Source: an uncultured Collinsella sp.
GTDB taxonomy: Bacteria; Actinomycetota; Coriobacteriia; Coriobacteriales; Coriobacteriaceae
Direction of reading: 5' to 3'
Assembly (NCBI GenBank): GCA_900758375.1
Contig: CAAERJ010000045.1
Span: 1 to 46,188, forward strand
Length of the DNA: 46,188 nucleotides
In this document: positions 33,604 to 43,312 of the stretch, one piece after another
How positions within the stretch are numbered: the first letter of the stretch is position 1
How the letters are laid out: each line of letters starts with the position of its first letter
Position numbers and translations under genes: made by a program
The notes under the pieces: model-generated
What the model was told of the DNA's origin: nothing
The model's database searches: none
The model's input: the letters and a program-made list of their open reading frames with translations, nothing else

Positions 33604-34917
33604 CTACAGGCGCTCGCGAACCGCCTCGACGACGTTGTCCAGATCGACCAGTACCTCGTCGTGGCTCTGCATGTCGCGCACCTTGACCTTGCCGGCGGCA
33701 AGCTCGTCGCCACCCAGGACTAGGATGAGCTTAGCGCCCACCTTGTCGGCCTGCTTAAACTGGGCCTTAAGGGAACGACCCTGATAGTCGGCCTCGGTCA
33801 CGATACCTGCGGCGCGAAGCTCCTGCGTAATGGCAAAGACGTTCTGGCGCAGCTCCTTGCCGGCATTGGCGACGTAGACGCACGGGACCTCCTCGGCACC
33901 CAGGTCGCTGCCAAAGGCCTGCAAGGCCAGCAGGGCGCGTTCAAAACCGACAGCGAAGCCGACGCCTGCCGTGGGCTTGCCACCCTCGAGCTCGACCAGG
34001 CCGTCATAACGACCGCCGCCACCGATGGAGCCGACACCGGCGCCGGGAGCCTCGACCTCAAAGACAGTACGGGTGTAGTAGTCCAGGCCGCGCACCAAGG
34101 TGGGATCCTCGACATACTCGATACCCGCCGCATCCAAATAGCGCTTGACCTGCTCGTAGTGCTCACGGCACTCGTCGCACAGGTTGTCGCCCATCAGCGG
34201 GGCGTCGGCCATGATCTCGCGGCAGTGGTCGTTCTTGCAGTCGAAGGCGCGCAGCGGGTTGAGCTCGGCGCGCTCGCGGCACTCATCGCACATCTCGTCG
34301 GCGTGATCGAGGATAAACTGCTTGACCTGCTCGCGGTAAGCCGGACGGCACTGCGCATCGCCCATCGAGTTAATAAGCAGGCGAAGCTTGGAAAGGTCGA
34401 AGCCCAGGCGCTTGTAGAACTCCATGAGCATGATGATGCACTCGGCGTCTGCCGCCGGATCGGGAGCGCCGAGCCACTCGATGCCCACCTGATGGAACTG
34501 GCGCAGGCGGCCCTTCTGGGGACGCTCGCCGCGGAACATGGCCTCGGCGTAGTAGGCCTTAAACGGCGTGGAGCCCTGGGGCACCAGGTTGTTCTCCACG
34601 ACGGCGCGCACCACACCGGCTGTGCCCTCGGGACGAAGGGCCAGGCGCTGCTTGGGCTTGAGCTTGGTATCGGTGCCCTCGGTAAAGACGCGCTCCAGGT
34701 TGGCGCCGCTAAACACGCGGAACATCTCCTTGCGCACGACGTCGGTCGACTGGCCGATACCGTGGACAAACACGTCCACCTGCTCGATCGCGGGCGTCTC
34801 GATGGGCTTAAAACCAAACGGCTCGAACACGCCGGCCGCAATCTGCTGCATCTTTTGCCAGGCGCGCATCTCGGCGCCGATAAGGTCGCGGGTTCCCTCC
34901 GCCTTCTGTGCCTGCAT
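33604..34917 (-). CDS. hisS: Histidyl-tRNA synthetase
   Basis: A 437-residue class II HisRS. GTRDLIG near the start, motif 2 in RQFHQVGIEWLG, the histidine-binding loop GLDYYTRTVFEVE, motif 3 around GVGFAVGFERAL and the C-terminal anticodon domain (about 335-435) are all present. PEGTAGVVRA is the usual conserved loop. The middle insert is rich in Cys (CDECRERAEL, CDECREHYEQ), as in many Actinobacteria and Firmicutes forms. The ATG at 34917 has GAAAGG nine bases upstream; the TTG at 34923 is less likely. Confidence 0.96.
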   Translation of the reverse strand: MQAQKAEGTRDLIGAEMRAWQKMQQIAAGVFEPFGFKPIETPAIEQVDVFVHGIGQSTDVVRKEMFRVFSGANLERVFTEGTDTKLKPKQRLALRPEGTAGVVRAVVENNLVPQGSTPFKAYYAEAMFRGERPQKGRLRQFHQVGIEWLGAPDPAADAECIIMLMEFYKRLGFDLSKLRLLINSMGDAQCRPAYREQVKQFILDHADEMCDECRERAELNPLRAFDCKNDHCREIMADAPLMGDNLCDECREHYEQVKRYLDAAGIEYVEDPTLVRGLDYYTRTVFEVEAPGAGVGSIGGGGRYDGLVELEGGKPTAGVGFAVGFERALLALQAFGSDLGAEEVPCVYVANAGKELRQNVFAITQELRAAGIVTEADYQGRSLKAQFKQADKVGAKLILVLGGDELAAGKVKVRDMQSHDEVLVDLDNVVEAVRERL

Positions 34918-34969
34918 GGGCAAACACCTTTCTTTTGTATCGCGTCATAGGTAGTGGTCATTATACGGC

Positions 34970-35049
34970 ACAAAAACAAAACGCGGCGGCGCGTCTGACC
35001 GAACGAGGGTATGGGGACTCGTTCGGCCAGACGCACCGCCGCGTTTTGT
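34970..35049. repeat. 32-bp inverted repeat upstream of hisS, terminator-like
   Basis: Arms 34976-35007 and 35018-35049 match at 30 of 32 positions, both differences being wobble pairs, around a 10-base loop. On the minus strand it is followed by TTTTGTTTTTG, so it should end transcripts from the truncated MFS gene. First of three adjoining hairpins. Confidence 0.8.
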
Positions 35050-35112
35050 GATCCGTTTTCCTCCGTCCCCTTCGGATTACGTGATCTGTTGGGGACGGAG
35101 GAAAACGGATCA
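35049..35112. repeat. Perfect 22-bp inverted repeat, dispersed unit
   Basis: TGATCCGTTTTCCTCCGTCC starts the left arm (35049-35070); the right arm 35091-35112 is its exact inverted copy. The same 22-bp unit recurs in 43313-43397 in the opposite arrangement. Its end supplies the TGA stop codon of the truncated MFS gene. Confidence 0.85.
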
Positions 35113-35529
35113 TTTCGTAGGCCCGTGGCCGCCTTGGAAACCGAATGATGGTACGAGCATCCATTCGGCTTCCAGGGCAGCCACGGACAGAACGGAGCGA
35201 ACAGAAAAGAGCACGTAGACCTGCCAAAGCTCGCCCACAAAGCTCATGCCGACAAGCACGGCAGAGGTGGCGATAACGGTGAAGGAGCCCAGAACGCGGC
35301 CGCTCACCTTATCGGCCACATGGCCGATCACAAGCGAACCCACAACGCTCACCACGGTGGAGATGGCATTGGAAATGTTGTACTGCGCAAGGGAAATGCC
35401 CAGGTCGCTAACGATCAGCGGCTGGAACAGGCTCATGCAGTTAACGAAAATCGTGTAGCACGTGGCCATGATGACAAAGCCGGAAGCCACCACGAGCCAG
35501 CCGGGGAAGAACTTACGCTGCTGGGACAT
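35110..35529 (-). pseudogene. Truncated MFS transporter (N-terminal fragment)
   Basis: A 139-residue reading frame with the N-terminal four or so membrane helices of an MFS transporter (GWLVVASGFVIMATCYTIF at the start resembles OxlT-like carriers). Full-length members have about 400 residues and 12 helices. Similarity stops near residue 108 (YVLFSV), and the remaining 30 residues are read from a hairpin element (35123-35186), with the stop codon given by the next repeat (35110-35112). The ATG at 35529 has AAAAAGGAG, so the fragment may still be translated. It lies 39 bases downstream of the M20 amidohydrolase gene and probably once moved its substrate or product. Confidence 0.8.
35123..35186. 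repeat. Imperfect inverted repeat at the MFS truncation point
   Basis: 35123-35151 and 35161-35186 pair as an inverted repeat with a 3-base gap and a few mismatches (common segment ATTCGGNTTCC). Third of three adjoining hairpins (34976-35186). It marks the place where MFS coding similarity is lost. Confidence 0.65.
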
Positions 35530-35568
35530 ACTGCTCCTTTTTAAACAAACGAGTAGCAAGATTGGGTG

Positions 35569-36864
35569 CTACCGGTGGTCGGCGATGTAGCCCAAAGCGA
35601 CTGCCGCATAAGCCGCGGCGCCAAGGGGAAGCTCGGCATCGCTAAAACGTGCCTTGGGATGATGCTGAGCAAAATGCTCGTCCGTATCAGTCACGGCAGC
35701 GCCCACGGTAAAGTACGCACTCGGGATCTCACTCGAGATCAACGCGAAGTCCTCACTCGCCATGGCGTGGAACAGCGGCAGGAAGGTGGCCTTGGGCAGT
35801 GTCGCACCCACATAGCCAAGTGAAGCCTGGGTCATATTGTCATCGAGTACCAGCGGCGGAACATCCGAGAGCGTCTCGATAGTCGCCGGCGTACGATAGG
35901 TCGTGGCAACGCCTTTGACGACCTCCGCGATGCGGGTCTTGAGGCGCTCCATGAGCTCAACGTCGAATCCGCGCAGCGTTCCCTCGAGCACGCAGGTGTC
36001 GGGGATGACGTTGGCCGCCAGGCCGCCAGCAAACTTACCGACGGTAAGTGCGACCTCTTTGGCCGCCGGCACTTCGCGAGCGATGAGCTCCTGAAGCGCC
36101 AGATGCACATGGACGCCGGCCGTGATGGGGTCGATGCAAATCTCGGGGCTCGAGCCATGGCCGCCCTTGCCCTGAAGCGTGATGCGAAAACCGTACACGC
36201 CCGAGAGCGCCGGGCTGCCGTAGAGCACCAGGCCAAGCGGCGACTGGCTGTTGACATGCATGGCAAAGGCCGCCTGAGGGCGCGGGTTCTGCAGCAGACC
36301 GTCGGCGATGGCGGCGCGGGCGCCCTCGAAGGTCTCCTCGCCCGGCTGGAACAGCAACTTCACCGTGGCGTTGGCCTCCACAAGCTCGGCCTCGCGGGCC
36401 TTGAGCAAACGGGCCGCACCGAGCAGGGCCGTCGCGTGCATATCGTGGCCGCAGGCATGCATGCAACCGTTGGTGGAAGCGAAAGGCTCGCCCGATTCCT
36501 CGGCAACGGGCAGCGCATCCATGTCGCCGCGCAGCATAACGACCGTACCGGCCTGTTCGTCCGCGCAGACGCCATTGCCCTGGGCCGCGGCGGCACCGGC
36601 GCCGACAAGGCCCACAACGCAGGAACCATCGACGAGCGTGGTATGGGGGATGTCCATCTCGTCCAGACGTGCCTGGATATAGGCAGACGTCTGCGGAAGA
36701 TTGTTACCAAGCTCGGGCATCTGGTGTAGATCGTGTCGCCACGCAGCGAGCTCGTCTGCAAAAGCCTGAGCTTCTGCGACAAGACCGTCACCGATAGCGG
36801 TCTGCGCCGCTGTGGTAGCCTGAGGCGCTGGTTGCGGTTGAAAATCGGACAGAGCTGGTGCCAT
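35569..36864 (-). CDS. M20-family amidohydrolase (peptidase M20D, hippurate-hydrolase-like)
   Basis: A 431-residue metal-dependent amidohydrolase. The family motifs are WRHDLHQMPELG near 42-53, LRGDMDALPV, MHACGHDMHA with metal ligands, and FQPGEETFEGA with the catalytic Glu pair. A dimerisation domain follows and a C-terminal MASEDFAL segment with the last ligand region. Relatives cleave N-acyl or N-aminoacyl bonds (hippurate, N-acetyl amino acids, aminobenzoyl-glutamate); the substrate is not clear. The ATG at 36864 has GGAGGG six bases upstream; the frame far upstream overlaps another gene. It heads a two-gene unit with the broken MFS gene. Confidence 0.88.
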   Translation of the reverse strand: MAPALSDFQPQPAPQATTAAQTAIGDGLVAEAQAFADELAAWRHDLHQMPELGNNLPQTSAYIQARLDEMDIPHTTLVDGSCVVGLVGAGAAAAQGNGVCADEQAGTVVMLRGDMDALPVAEESGEPFASTNGCMHACGHDMHATALLGAARLLKAREAELVEANATVKLLFQPGEETFEGARAAIADGLLQNPRPQAAFAMHVNSQSPLGLVLYGSPALSGVYGFRITLQGKGGHGSSPEICIDPITAGVHVHLALQELIAREVPAAKEVALTVGKFAGGLAANVIPDTCVLEGTLRGFDVELMERLKTRIAEVVKGVATTYRTPATIETLSDVPPLVLDDNMTQASLGYVGATLPKATFLPLFHAMASEDFALISSEIPSAYFTVGAAVTDTDEHFAQHHPKARFSDAELPLGAAAYAAVALGYIADHR

Positions 36865-36941
36865 AGATGCCCTCCAGTAACGTTTTTGCAGCACGCACTT
36901 TGATAGCGTAAAGTGCAAGGCACAACTGTAAGGGCATGACA

Positions 36942-36968
36942 TAAAAAATGCCGCCCTGGGAGGGCGGC
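36942..36968 (-). terminator. Rho-independent terminator after the EamA gene
   Basis: GCCGCCCT (36950-36957) and AGGGCGGC (36961-36968) pair perfectly. On the minus strand the stem is followed by ATTTTTTATG. Confidence 0.88.
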
Positions 36969-36980
36969 GCAACAAGTTGT

Positions 36981-37964
36981 TTACAATTGCGGGTGTGATT
37001 TTCGGCGCAAGAAATCGAAATGCGTCTCGCTCAAGATAATCGACAGGAAGATGAGCGCGAAGCCGGCGAGCAGACGCGAGGTGAGCGCCTCCCCCATCAG
37101 CAGCACCGAAAACAACACACCCGAAGGCGACTCCATCGAAAGGAGCAGTGAGCCCGTCGAAGCCGGGACATGCGCCAGGCCGACGTTTTGGATGAGCAGC
37201 GCCACGCACGTGCAGCCCACCGAGAGAAAGGCCATTACGCCGATAAAGCTCGGCGTCCACACGGACAGAGGCGCCTGGGTCTCGAATAGCAGCGACGAGA
37301 TCAGGCTCAGCACGCCGTTGCCCACAAACATCCAAAACGTGATAACGTTGATGTCCATTTTGCGACCGTACTTGGCGGTCACCGCCATCTGGATGGCGAA
37401 GAAGACCGCGCCTGCCAGCGTAATGACGTCACCGATGTTGAACTCGACGCTATCGAGCGCCACCAAGCCAATGCCCGCCAAGCACAGCAGTGCCGCGCCC
37501 AGGTTATAGCGGGTGAGTTTTTCTCCGCTCAGAAAATAGCTCGCGAACGGCACGAGGATGCAATACGTGCCCGTCAAAAAAGCATTCTTGCCCGCCGTAG
37601 TATATGCCAGACCGACCGTCTGCAACGCATAGGCCGCCCACATGAGCACGCCCATACTCAGGCCAACGATCAGATTGCGAGCGTTGAAATGTGCAGTGAT
37701 GCGCTTGTGGAAGACGGCAAACATGACCAACGCTGCAGGCAGAAAGCGTACATAGAGCAGCTCGAACACCGGAATGGTGCCGAGTGCGTCCTTCATAGTG
37801 GTAAAGGAGTAGCCCCAGATGACCGCCACCGAAAGTAGCAAAACTTTCCAGAACAGCGGGGAGCGTGCGCCGGCGCCCCTGGGAATACCGCCCGCGCCTA
37901 AATCCTCACGGGCCACAGGGCTATCGGGCATGTTTTCGATTTCGTTGGCAGCGTATTGGGCCAT
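36981..37964 (-). CDS. EamA/DMT-family transporter
   Basis: A 327-residue membrane protein with ten predicted helices in two EamA repeats (about 38-175 and 178-315). AVIWGYSFTTMKDAL starts the first repeat and the Pro-containing ESPSGVLFSVLLMGEAL the last, typical of the drug/metabolite transporter superfamily. Members export amino acids, purines or metabolites; no specificity can be read. The N-terminal 35 residues are hydrophilic and not conserved. The ATG at 37964 has GAGGATG upstream. It is flanked by terminators and is probably a single-gene unit. Confidence 0.88.
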   Translation of the reverse strand: MAQYAANEIENMPDSPVAREDLGAGGIPRGAGARSPLFWKVLLLSVAVIWGYSFTTMKDALGTIPVFELLYVRFLPAALVMFAVFHKRITAHFNARNLIVGLSMGVLMWAAYALQTVGLAYTTAGKNAFLTGTYCILVPFASYFLSGEKLTRYNLGAALLCLAGIGLVALDSVEFNIGDVITLAGAVFFAIQMAVTAKYGRKMDINVITFWMFVGNGVLSLISSLLFETQAPLSVWTPSFIGVMAFLSVGCTCVALLIQNVGLAHVPASTGSLLLSMESPSGVLFSVLLMGEALTSRLLAGFALIFLSIILSETHFDFLRRKSHPQL

Positions 37965-38033
37965 GGAACATCCTCACACTCAATCTGGGCGTGGTGTCCG
38001 CACGCGTATGGCTGCGTGCCGCCTCATGGTCAA

Positions 38034-38070
38034 ATAAAAACGGGGCGCACCGGACCCCCGGCACGCCCCG
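38034..38070 (-). terminator. Rho-independent terminator after the first YhgE/Pip gene
   Basis: CGGGGCG (38041-38047) pairs with CGCCCCG (38064-38070), with extra pairing inside. On the minus strand the stem is followed by TTTTTATTT. It is about 95 bases past the stop. Confidence 0.75.
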
Positions 38071-38164
38071 CTACTGTAGCAACAACCAAGCAGCCCACGC
38101 AATCCAGCCCACTAAAGCGTCGGCAGAGTAAACCTCGATGTTTCGTCGATGTCACGCTGTTGCA

Positions 38165-40354
38165 CTAAATAAGTTTCGTGCTTTCAAGCTTTTCGATGAT
38201 CCAGTCGTTGGCTTTGATGACCGGACGGCGGAAGACGACGCCCAAGGCCAGCGACGGAATCAGATAGCTCGCCAGAATGCCCAGCTCAACCCAGTACTCC
38301 ATATGGTAGGCGCCAGCCATGGCGGCATGCATGGCGTTGATGCCGTGAGTAAACGGCAGGAACGGATAGATCGCCTGGAACACGGGGCCGGTCATCTCGA
38401 TGGGGAACGTGCCGCCCGAACCGCCGACCTGCATGACCAACAGCACGACTGCGAGCGCCTTGCCGATATCGCCAAACGAAACCGTAAGCGTGTAGACGAT
38501 ATTGGAGAACACGAGACTCGCGACCCAGCCCGCTAGCACAAACTGCAGCGGGTTGTCGCACTGAATGCCAAAGAACAGAATGTCGCCCGCGCACACGAGC
38601 GTTGCCTGCAGCAGAGCCAAACCGCCAAAGAACAGGTAACGACCCAGATAGATCTCGTGCAGGCGCACGGGGATGAGCTCGTTGATAAGCTCATCGTCAA
38701 CCGAGACCTTCATCATGGCCGCCAGTACGATCGAGCCGACCCAGAGCGACAGAATCGTGTAGAACGGCGCCATGGCCGAACCGTAGTTGCGGATCGGATA
38801 GACCGGCTTACGGTCGAGTGCGACAGGGCCGGAAAGCGACACGGCCAGACCCTCGGGATCATTGCCGATCATCGTCTTGATCGTGGCTAGATCATCAGAC
38901 ATAAGGGCACCGTCGAGTTCGTCCTTAAACGCGCTGATCTTGTCCGACGCCTCACCCAGCTGATCGGAAGCCTTGTTGACCAGCTTTGCAGCCTTGGAGA
39001 GGCCCTTTGCCAGCGAACCGGATGCGTCGGTCAGGCCGGCAACAGCACTATCCAGGTCGCCCGAGATACCGTTGAGCGAATCCAAAACGCCCGAAATAGT
39101 CTTCTTGAGCTCCTTGGCCTTAACCGAGAACGTGGAATCGTAGTCGGACTTGGCTCCCGAAATGCCCGCCTTGGCATCGGCGATGGCCTGGTCGACCTCG
39201 GCACGCGACTTGTTAACCTCTGCCATACTCTTCGTGAGCGACGTCGCGATGTTCGTCAGCTCATTGGCATTGTTGCGGTACTCCGTCGCGGTTTTGTCAA
39301 GCTCAGCAGCCGCGTCCTCAAGTCCTGCCTTGAGCTTATCGTTACTCACCTGGCCAGCAAGACTACGGAGCTCATTCGCCGTGGCATCAATCTCGTCGGC
39401 ACGGTTCTTGAGTGACGTTGCACCATCGTTGAGCTGAGACACCGTAAGATCGACATGCTGGTTTGCAGCGTCGAATGCCTTTGCGAGCTCGGTAGAAACG
39501 TTATCGAACGAACCTGCGCTCCCATCAATAGCGGCATCGATCGCATCGCTGGCAGACTTGAGCGCTTGCTCGGAATCGGCAATACCGCTCTCGGCATGCT
39601 GCATGAGCTGCTTCACCGACTCCTCGGTCGATCCGGACTGCTTGAGCATGCCGCCCGCCGACGTCAGCGAATCGGCCGTGGAGCTCAAAATGCCCGCAAG
39701 CGACGTTGCGCTGGCCTGAACGTCCTGCAGGTCCTGGACCGAATCGCCGAGCGTCGAGGACAGGTTGGCGATAAAGTTGCTGACCTGGTCGGTGCTCATG
39801 TAATCGAGCAGGCTGGACACCGTCTTAAGACCGACGCTCGTAATGGTCTCGGTAAAAGATTCGTTAACCTGGTTCTGAACGGCGCTCGAACCCTTCTCGG
39901 TCACGATCTGCGCGATGGCGTTGGCCTTCTGGTTCTCGTAAAACTCGATATCGGCGTGCTTCACGTCGGTCGAGAAAAGCGTCATCATGTCAGCGCTAAA
40001 CGTTTTGGGGATAACGACGGCCGCATAGTACGCACCCGACTTTACGCCCTCGATAGCTTTATCGCGATCGTTAAGCACAACCCAATCGAAGCTCTCGTTG
40101 CCGCGTAGGGTGGCGGTCACGTTTTCGCCCACGTTAACCTCGACGGGGATCAGATCGCTCTCGTAACCCTCATCGGTGTTGACCACGGCGATCTTGAGGT
40201 TGCCGGTGTTGCCGTACGGATCCCAGCTGCCGGCGATGTTAAACCACGCGTACAGACACGGCACGATAATGAGGCCCATCACGACAACCAAGCCGATTAC
40301 GGAGCGAGACACGTTTTGGACATCGCGCTTAAACAGATGCAGGATGTTCTTCAT
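38165..40354 (-). CDS. YhgE/Pip-family membrane protein (short paralogue)
   Basis: A 729-residue protein. One N-terminal membrane helix (about 18-38) is followed by the YhgE/Pip signature LYAWFNIAGSWDPYGNTGNLKIAVVNTDEG, then a long extracytoplasmic coiled-coil region (about 180-500) and a C-terminal five- or six-helix ABC-2-permease-like domain (about 535-715) with the FPIEM motif. Relatives serve as phage-infection proteins in lactic acid bacteria and as export-linked proteins; their physiological job is poorly known. Its ATG at 40354 directly abuts the stop of the larger paralogue, with GGAGGTGAGG upstream, so the two are coupled and may form one complex. Confidence 0.88.
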   Translation of the reverse strand: MKNILHLFKRDVQNVSRSVIGLVVVMGLIIVPCLYAWFNIAGSWDPYGNTGNLKIAVVNTDEGYESDLIPVEVNVGENVTATLRGNESFDWVVLNDRDKAIEGVKSGAYYAAVVIPKTFSADMMTLFSTDVKHADIEFYENQKANAIAQIVTEKGSSAVQNQVNESFTETITSVGLKTVSSLLDYMSTDQVSNFIANLSSTLGDSVQDLQDVQASATSLAGILSSTADSLTSAGGMLKQSGSTEESVKQLMQHAESGIADSEQALKSASDAIDAAIDGSAGSFDNVSTELAKAFDAANQHVDLTVSQLNDGATSLKNRADEIDATANELRSLAGQVSNDKLKAGLEDAAAELDKTATEYRNNANELTNIATSLTKSMAEVNKSRAEVDQAIADAKAGISGAKSDYDSTFSVKAKELKKTISGVLDSLNGISGDLDSAVAGLTDASGSLAKGLSKAAKLVNKASDQLGEASDKISAFKDELDGALMSDDLATIKTMIGNDPEGLAVSLSGPVALDRKPVYPIRNYGSAMAPFYTILSLWVGSIVLAAMMKVSVDDELINELIPVRLHEIYLGRYLFFGGLALLQATLVCAGDILFFGIQCDNPLQFVLAGWVASLVFSNIVYTLTVSFGDIGKALAVVLLVMQVGGSGGTFPIEMTGPVFQAIYPFLPFTHGINAMHAAMAGAYHMEYWVELGILASYLIPSLALGVVFRRPVIKANDWIIEKLESTKLI

Positions 40355-43135
40355 TTATGCCTCACCTCCTTTGGAGTGCTTGCCAAGCGGGGTGGTATCT
40401 CCATCATTTGTGGCTGTGCTGTCGCTGCCCTGAGATTTATGGTGCGAGCCTATATGCGGCAAGCGGCCCGTGGACTGATCGCCACCCTTGGCATCACGCT
40501 CGCTGGCGTTGAGGCCAAACATGCGGCGGGCGGCAGGAATGGCGGCCGTGTGCTCGCGCATCTCGCGACGCAGGTCCTCATCGGAAAGCGCCGAGATGCG
40601 CATCTGGGTATTGAGGCTCGCGCGGATATATTCGATATTGATAAGCCAGCCGCAGATGGCAATAACCGAGATGATCCAAATGACAAGCAGGATGATCTTG
40701 CCGTTATTGTCGATATCGAGAACCGTCGACAGGACAAAGAGCAGGACCTGAACGCCCACCACGGCGGCAAAACCGCCCTTGATGTAGTACGGGTAGCGAT
40801 GCTCAAACGCCACGGCATGATCGAGCAGCTCGCGACGGTACGAATCCGAATCGAGCATGACGCGCATGGCCGTGCGCAGCGAATAGCGCTGGCGCGGCAG
40901 GTCGTTGGACTCGCAGATCATGAGGCCCGTCGTGGAAAGCTGCTTATCAAAGAGCAGATTGAGGTTGAGCAGCAACGGGCGCAGCTGCAGACCGATAAAG
41001 AGCGCCACGATCAGGAACACGCCCAGAATGCACAGGTTGAACAGGTAGTTGAACGAATACATGCCACCGACGGTCTCGCGCAGCAGGTTGATGCCATAGG
41101 TGAAGGGCAGCAGCGGATGCAGCCATTGGAAGAAGCCGGGCATCATCTCGATGGGATACATGCCCGACGAACCGGGGATCTGCACAATGACGAGGATGAC
41201 GCCGATTGCCTTGCCGATATGCTTAAAGGTGGTGGACAGCGCATAGATGATGTTGACGTAAGTGAACGAAATAGCGATGCCGCCCAGCACAAAGAGCAGC
41301 GGATTGACGCACTGAACGCCAATGACCAGGTCGCCCACCGTAACGATAATGGCCTGGAACGCACCCAGGATCACCATCAGCAGCCAGCGGCCAAAGTAGC
41401 CCTGACGCGCCGTAAAGCTACCGATGCCCTCGCGGTCGACCTCGAGCTTGTAGATAGCGATGAGCACATAGCCGCCTACCCACAGCGCCAGATTGGTGTA
41501 GAAGGGCGCGATGCCCGAGCCAAAGCTCTTGACCGGATAGATTGACTTGGACGTCAGCTCAACCGGAGATGCCATGAAATCTGCCACGTCATTGACGTCG
41601 ACGTCCATGAGGTCGGCTAACTCGCCCATAGACTCAGAGGTCTGCAGCGCCGCAATGTCATTAGCGGCGGTCGCGAGCTTGTCCTGAACCTTGGCAAGGG
41701 AGGCATCGGTTTGGGACAGCGTGGTCTTTGCCTGCTTGAGCGTGGCGTCGAGCTGCGCCAGCGTGCCGCGCGCGCTCGCTATCGTGGGGGTCATACCCGA
41801 TACAATGCCGGTCAAATCGCCCGAAACGGCGGCAAAGGAGTCAAGCGCGCTCGAAGCCTTCGGCAGCGCGTTCTGCCCCAGATCGGTCTGAGCCTGACCG
41901 AGGTTAGCCGTACCGGTCCGAATTGCCGCGTTGAGTTCGTTACTCGCGTTCGAGATTGCCTTAGCGTCGTTTGCCATGGCCCTCGACTGTGCAGAAAGGC
42001 CATCCTTAATGCTCTGCAGCTTCTGGTTTTGCTCGCGAAGCGAATTGATGGTCGACGCGATGAGCGCATCGGCGTTCTCCGATCCCGTCGACGTATCGTT
42101 AACGAGAATCTGCAGGCGCTCGATGACAGCGCTGTTGTGGTCAATCGTCGCCTGAAGGGATTCGAGCGAGTTGTCGATTCGAGTGGTCGTGGACGTAACC
42201 GTACCGGTAAGCCTGCCAATCGCGGCGTTCGCAGAAGCCGATGTCTTACTCAGCACGATGCTGCCCTCCGAAAGTGCCTTGGAGAGCGAGGTGATGGACT
42301 TGCCAGCCGTGGTGCGAGCTTCGCCCAGCAGATCATTACCCTGAGCGATTGCCTGCGTTAGCGAAGGCGCCTGCCCCTGCAGGCCCGCCAGTGCAGCATC
42401 GGCCGAAGCAATCGAGTTGTTCGTCTTGTCGATGGCGGTGTTCATGTCGCCGATGGAATCGCGTACTTCGCCCAACGTGTCAGAAGCCTCTGATACCGAA
42501 CCGGCCAACGAATCCTGAGCCTGGGTTGCCTTGTCCTTTAAATCGACTCCGGCATCCTTGGCAATACTGGCAACGGTCTCACCCACCGTGGAGACGAACT
42601 CCGAGTTAATCTGCTGCTCGATGGTGTTTGCACCGGTGTCGGTAACCTTGGGTGCAATAGCGCTCTTTTTCTCATTGACGTAGTACGTAAGCTTGGGCTG
42701 ATGGTAGTTGCCGTCGAGCATCGAGACCAGGTTATCCGAGAAGTTCTTGGGGATTACGATGGCCGCATAGTACTCACCGCTCTCGACGCCCTCCTTGGCG
42801 TCGGCCGCCGAATCGACGAAGGTCCAGCCCAACTGATCGTTCTCCTTGAGCTGATCGACGACCTTATTACCCGCGTTGAGCTCACCCACCAGGTCGTTTT
42901 GGGTGCCCTGATCGTTGTTGGCGATGGCAATCTTGATACCCTGAGTGTTTCCGTACGGATCCCAGTTTGCCACGATGTTGTACCAGGCATACAGCGAGGG
43001 AATAACGCACACGCCGAGGGTAACCACCAAGGCGACGGGGTTCACAAGTAGTCGCTTAATGTCGCGCTTGAATATCGCAAAGGAGACCTTTGCATCGGAT
43101 AGTTTGCTGCCGAGACTCACGCTTGGGCCATCCAT
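40355..43135 (-). CDS. YhgE/Pip-family membrane protein (long paralogue with C-terminal extension)
   Basis: A 926-residue paralogue of the preceding entry. The N-terminal helix (about 30-52) leads into the signature SLYAWYNIVANWDPYGNTQGIKIAIANNDQG; a coiled-coil stretch (about 170-510) and a membrane domain with YPIEMMP (about 545-725) follow. Unlike its neighbour it continues for some 190 residues: a cytoplasmic linker, two more membrane helices (about 795-845) and a polar His/Ser-rich tail. The ATG at 43135 has only ACAGG nearby; a GTG at 43120 has GGATGG seven bases upstream and may be the real start. It is first in a two-gene operon. Confidence 0.87.
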   Translation of the reverse strand: MDGPSVSLGSKLSDAKVSFAIFKRDIKRLLVNPVALVVTLGVCVIPSLYAWYNIVANWDPYGNTQGIKIAIANNDQGTQNDLVGELNAGNKVVDQLKENDQLGWTFVDSAADAKEGVESGEYYAAIVIPKNFSDNLVSMLDGNYHQPKLTYYVNEKKSAIAPKVTDTGANTIEQQINSEFVSTVGETVASIAKDAGVDLKDKATQAQDSLAGSVSEASDTLGEVRDSIGDMNTAIDKTNNSIASADAALAGLQGQAPSLTQAIAQGNDLLGEARTTAGKSITSLSKALSEGSIVLSKTSASANAAIGRLTGTVTSTTTRIDNSLESLQATIDHNSAVIERLQILVNDTSTGSENADALIASTINSLREQNQKLQSIKDGLSAQSRAMANDAKAISNASNELNAAIRTGTANLGQAQTDLGQNALPKASSALDSFAAVSGDLTGIVSGMTPTIASARGTLAQLDATLKQAKTTLSQTDASLAKVQDKLATAANDIAALQTSESMGELADLMDVDVNDVADFMASPVELTSKSIYPVKSFGSGIAPFYTNLALWVGGYVLIAIYKLEVDREGIGSFTARQGYFGRWLLMVILGAFQAIIVTVGDLVIGVQCVNPLLFVLGGIAISFTYVNIIYALSTTFKHIGKAIGVILVIVQIPGSSGMYPIEMMPGFFQWLHPLLPFTYGINLLRETVGGMYSFNYLFNLCILGVFLIVALFIGLQLRPLLLNLNLLFDKQLSTTGLMICESNDLPRQRYSLRTAMRVMLDSDSYRRELLDHAVAFEHRYPYYIKGGFAAVVGVQVLLFVLSTVLDIDNNGKIILLVIWIISVIAICGWLINIEYIRASLNTQMRISALSDEDLRREMREHTAAIPAARRMFGLNASERDAKGGDQSTGRLPHIGSHHKSQGSDSTATNDGDTTPLGKHSKGGEA

Positions 43136-43312
43136 CCTGTCGTTGAATCAAATCGTACTATCGACAACCATTGTACGTAGGCGCTTTAGCGTCTCAGAGC
43201 ACAATGGTATTGAGTTTTGCGGGTAGCAATATACTACGAAGACGAATTAACGTACAGTTGTACAGTATCTTAAATTTCAGCAGGTCACAAAACCACAACC
43301 CCGACAAATAAT

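Noticed and set aside
43136..43312. Small gene in the gap upstream of the YhgE pair
   Set aside because: The only short frame has no ribosome site and runs into the palindromic repeat; the stretch is AT-richer and better read as promoter region.
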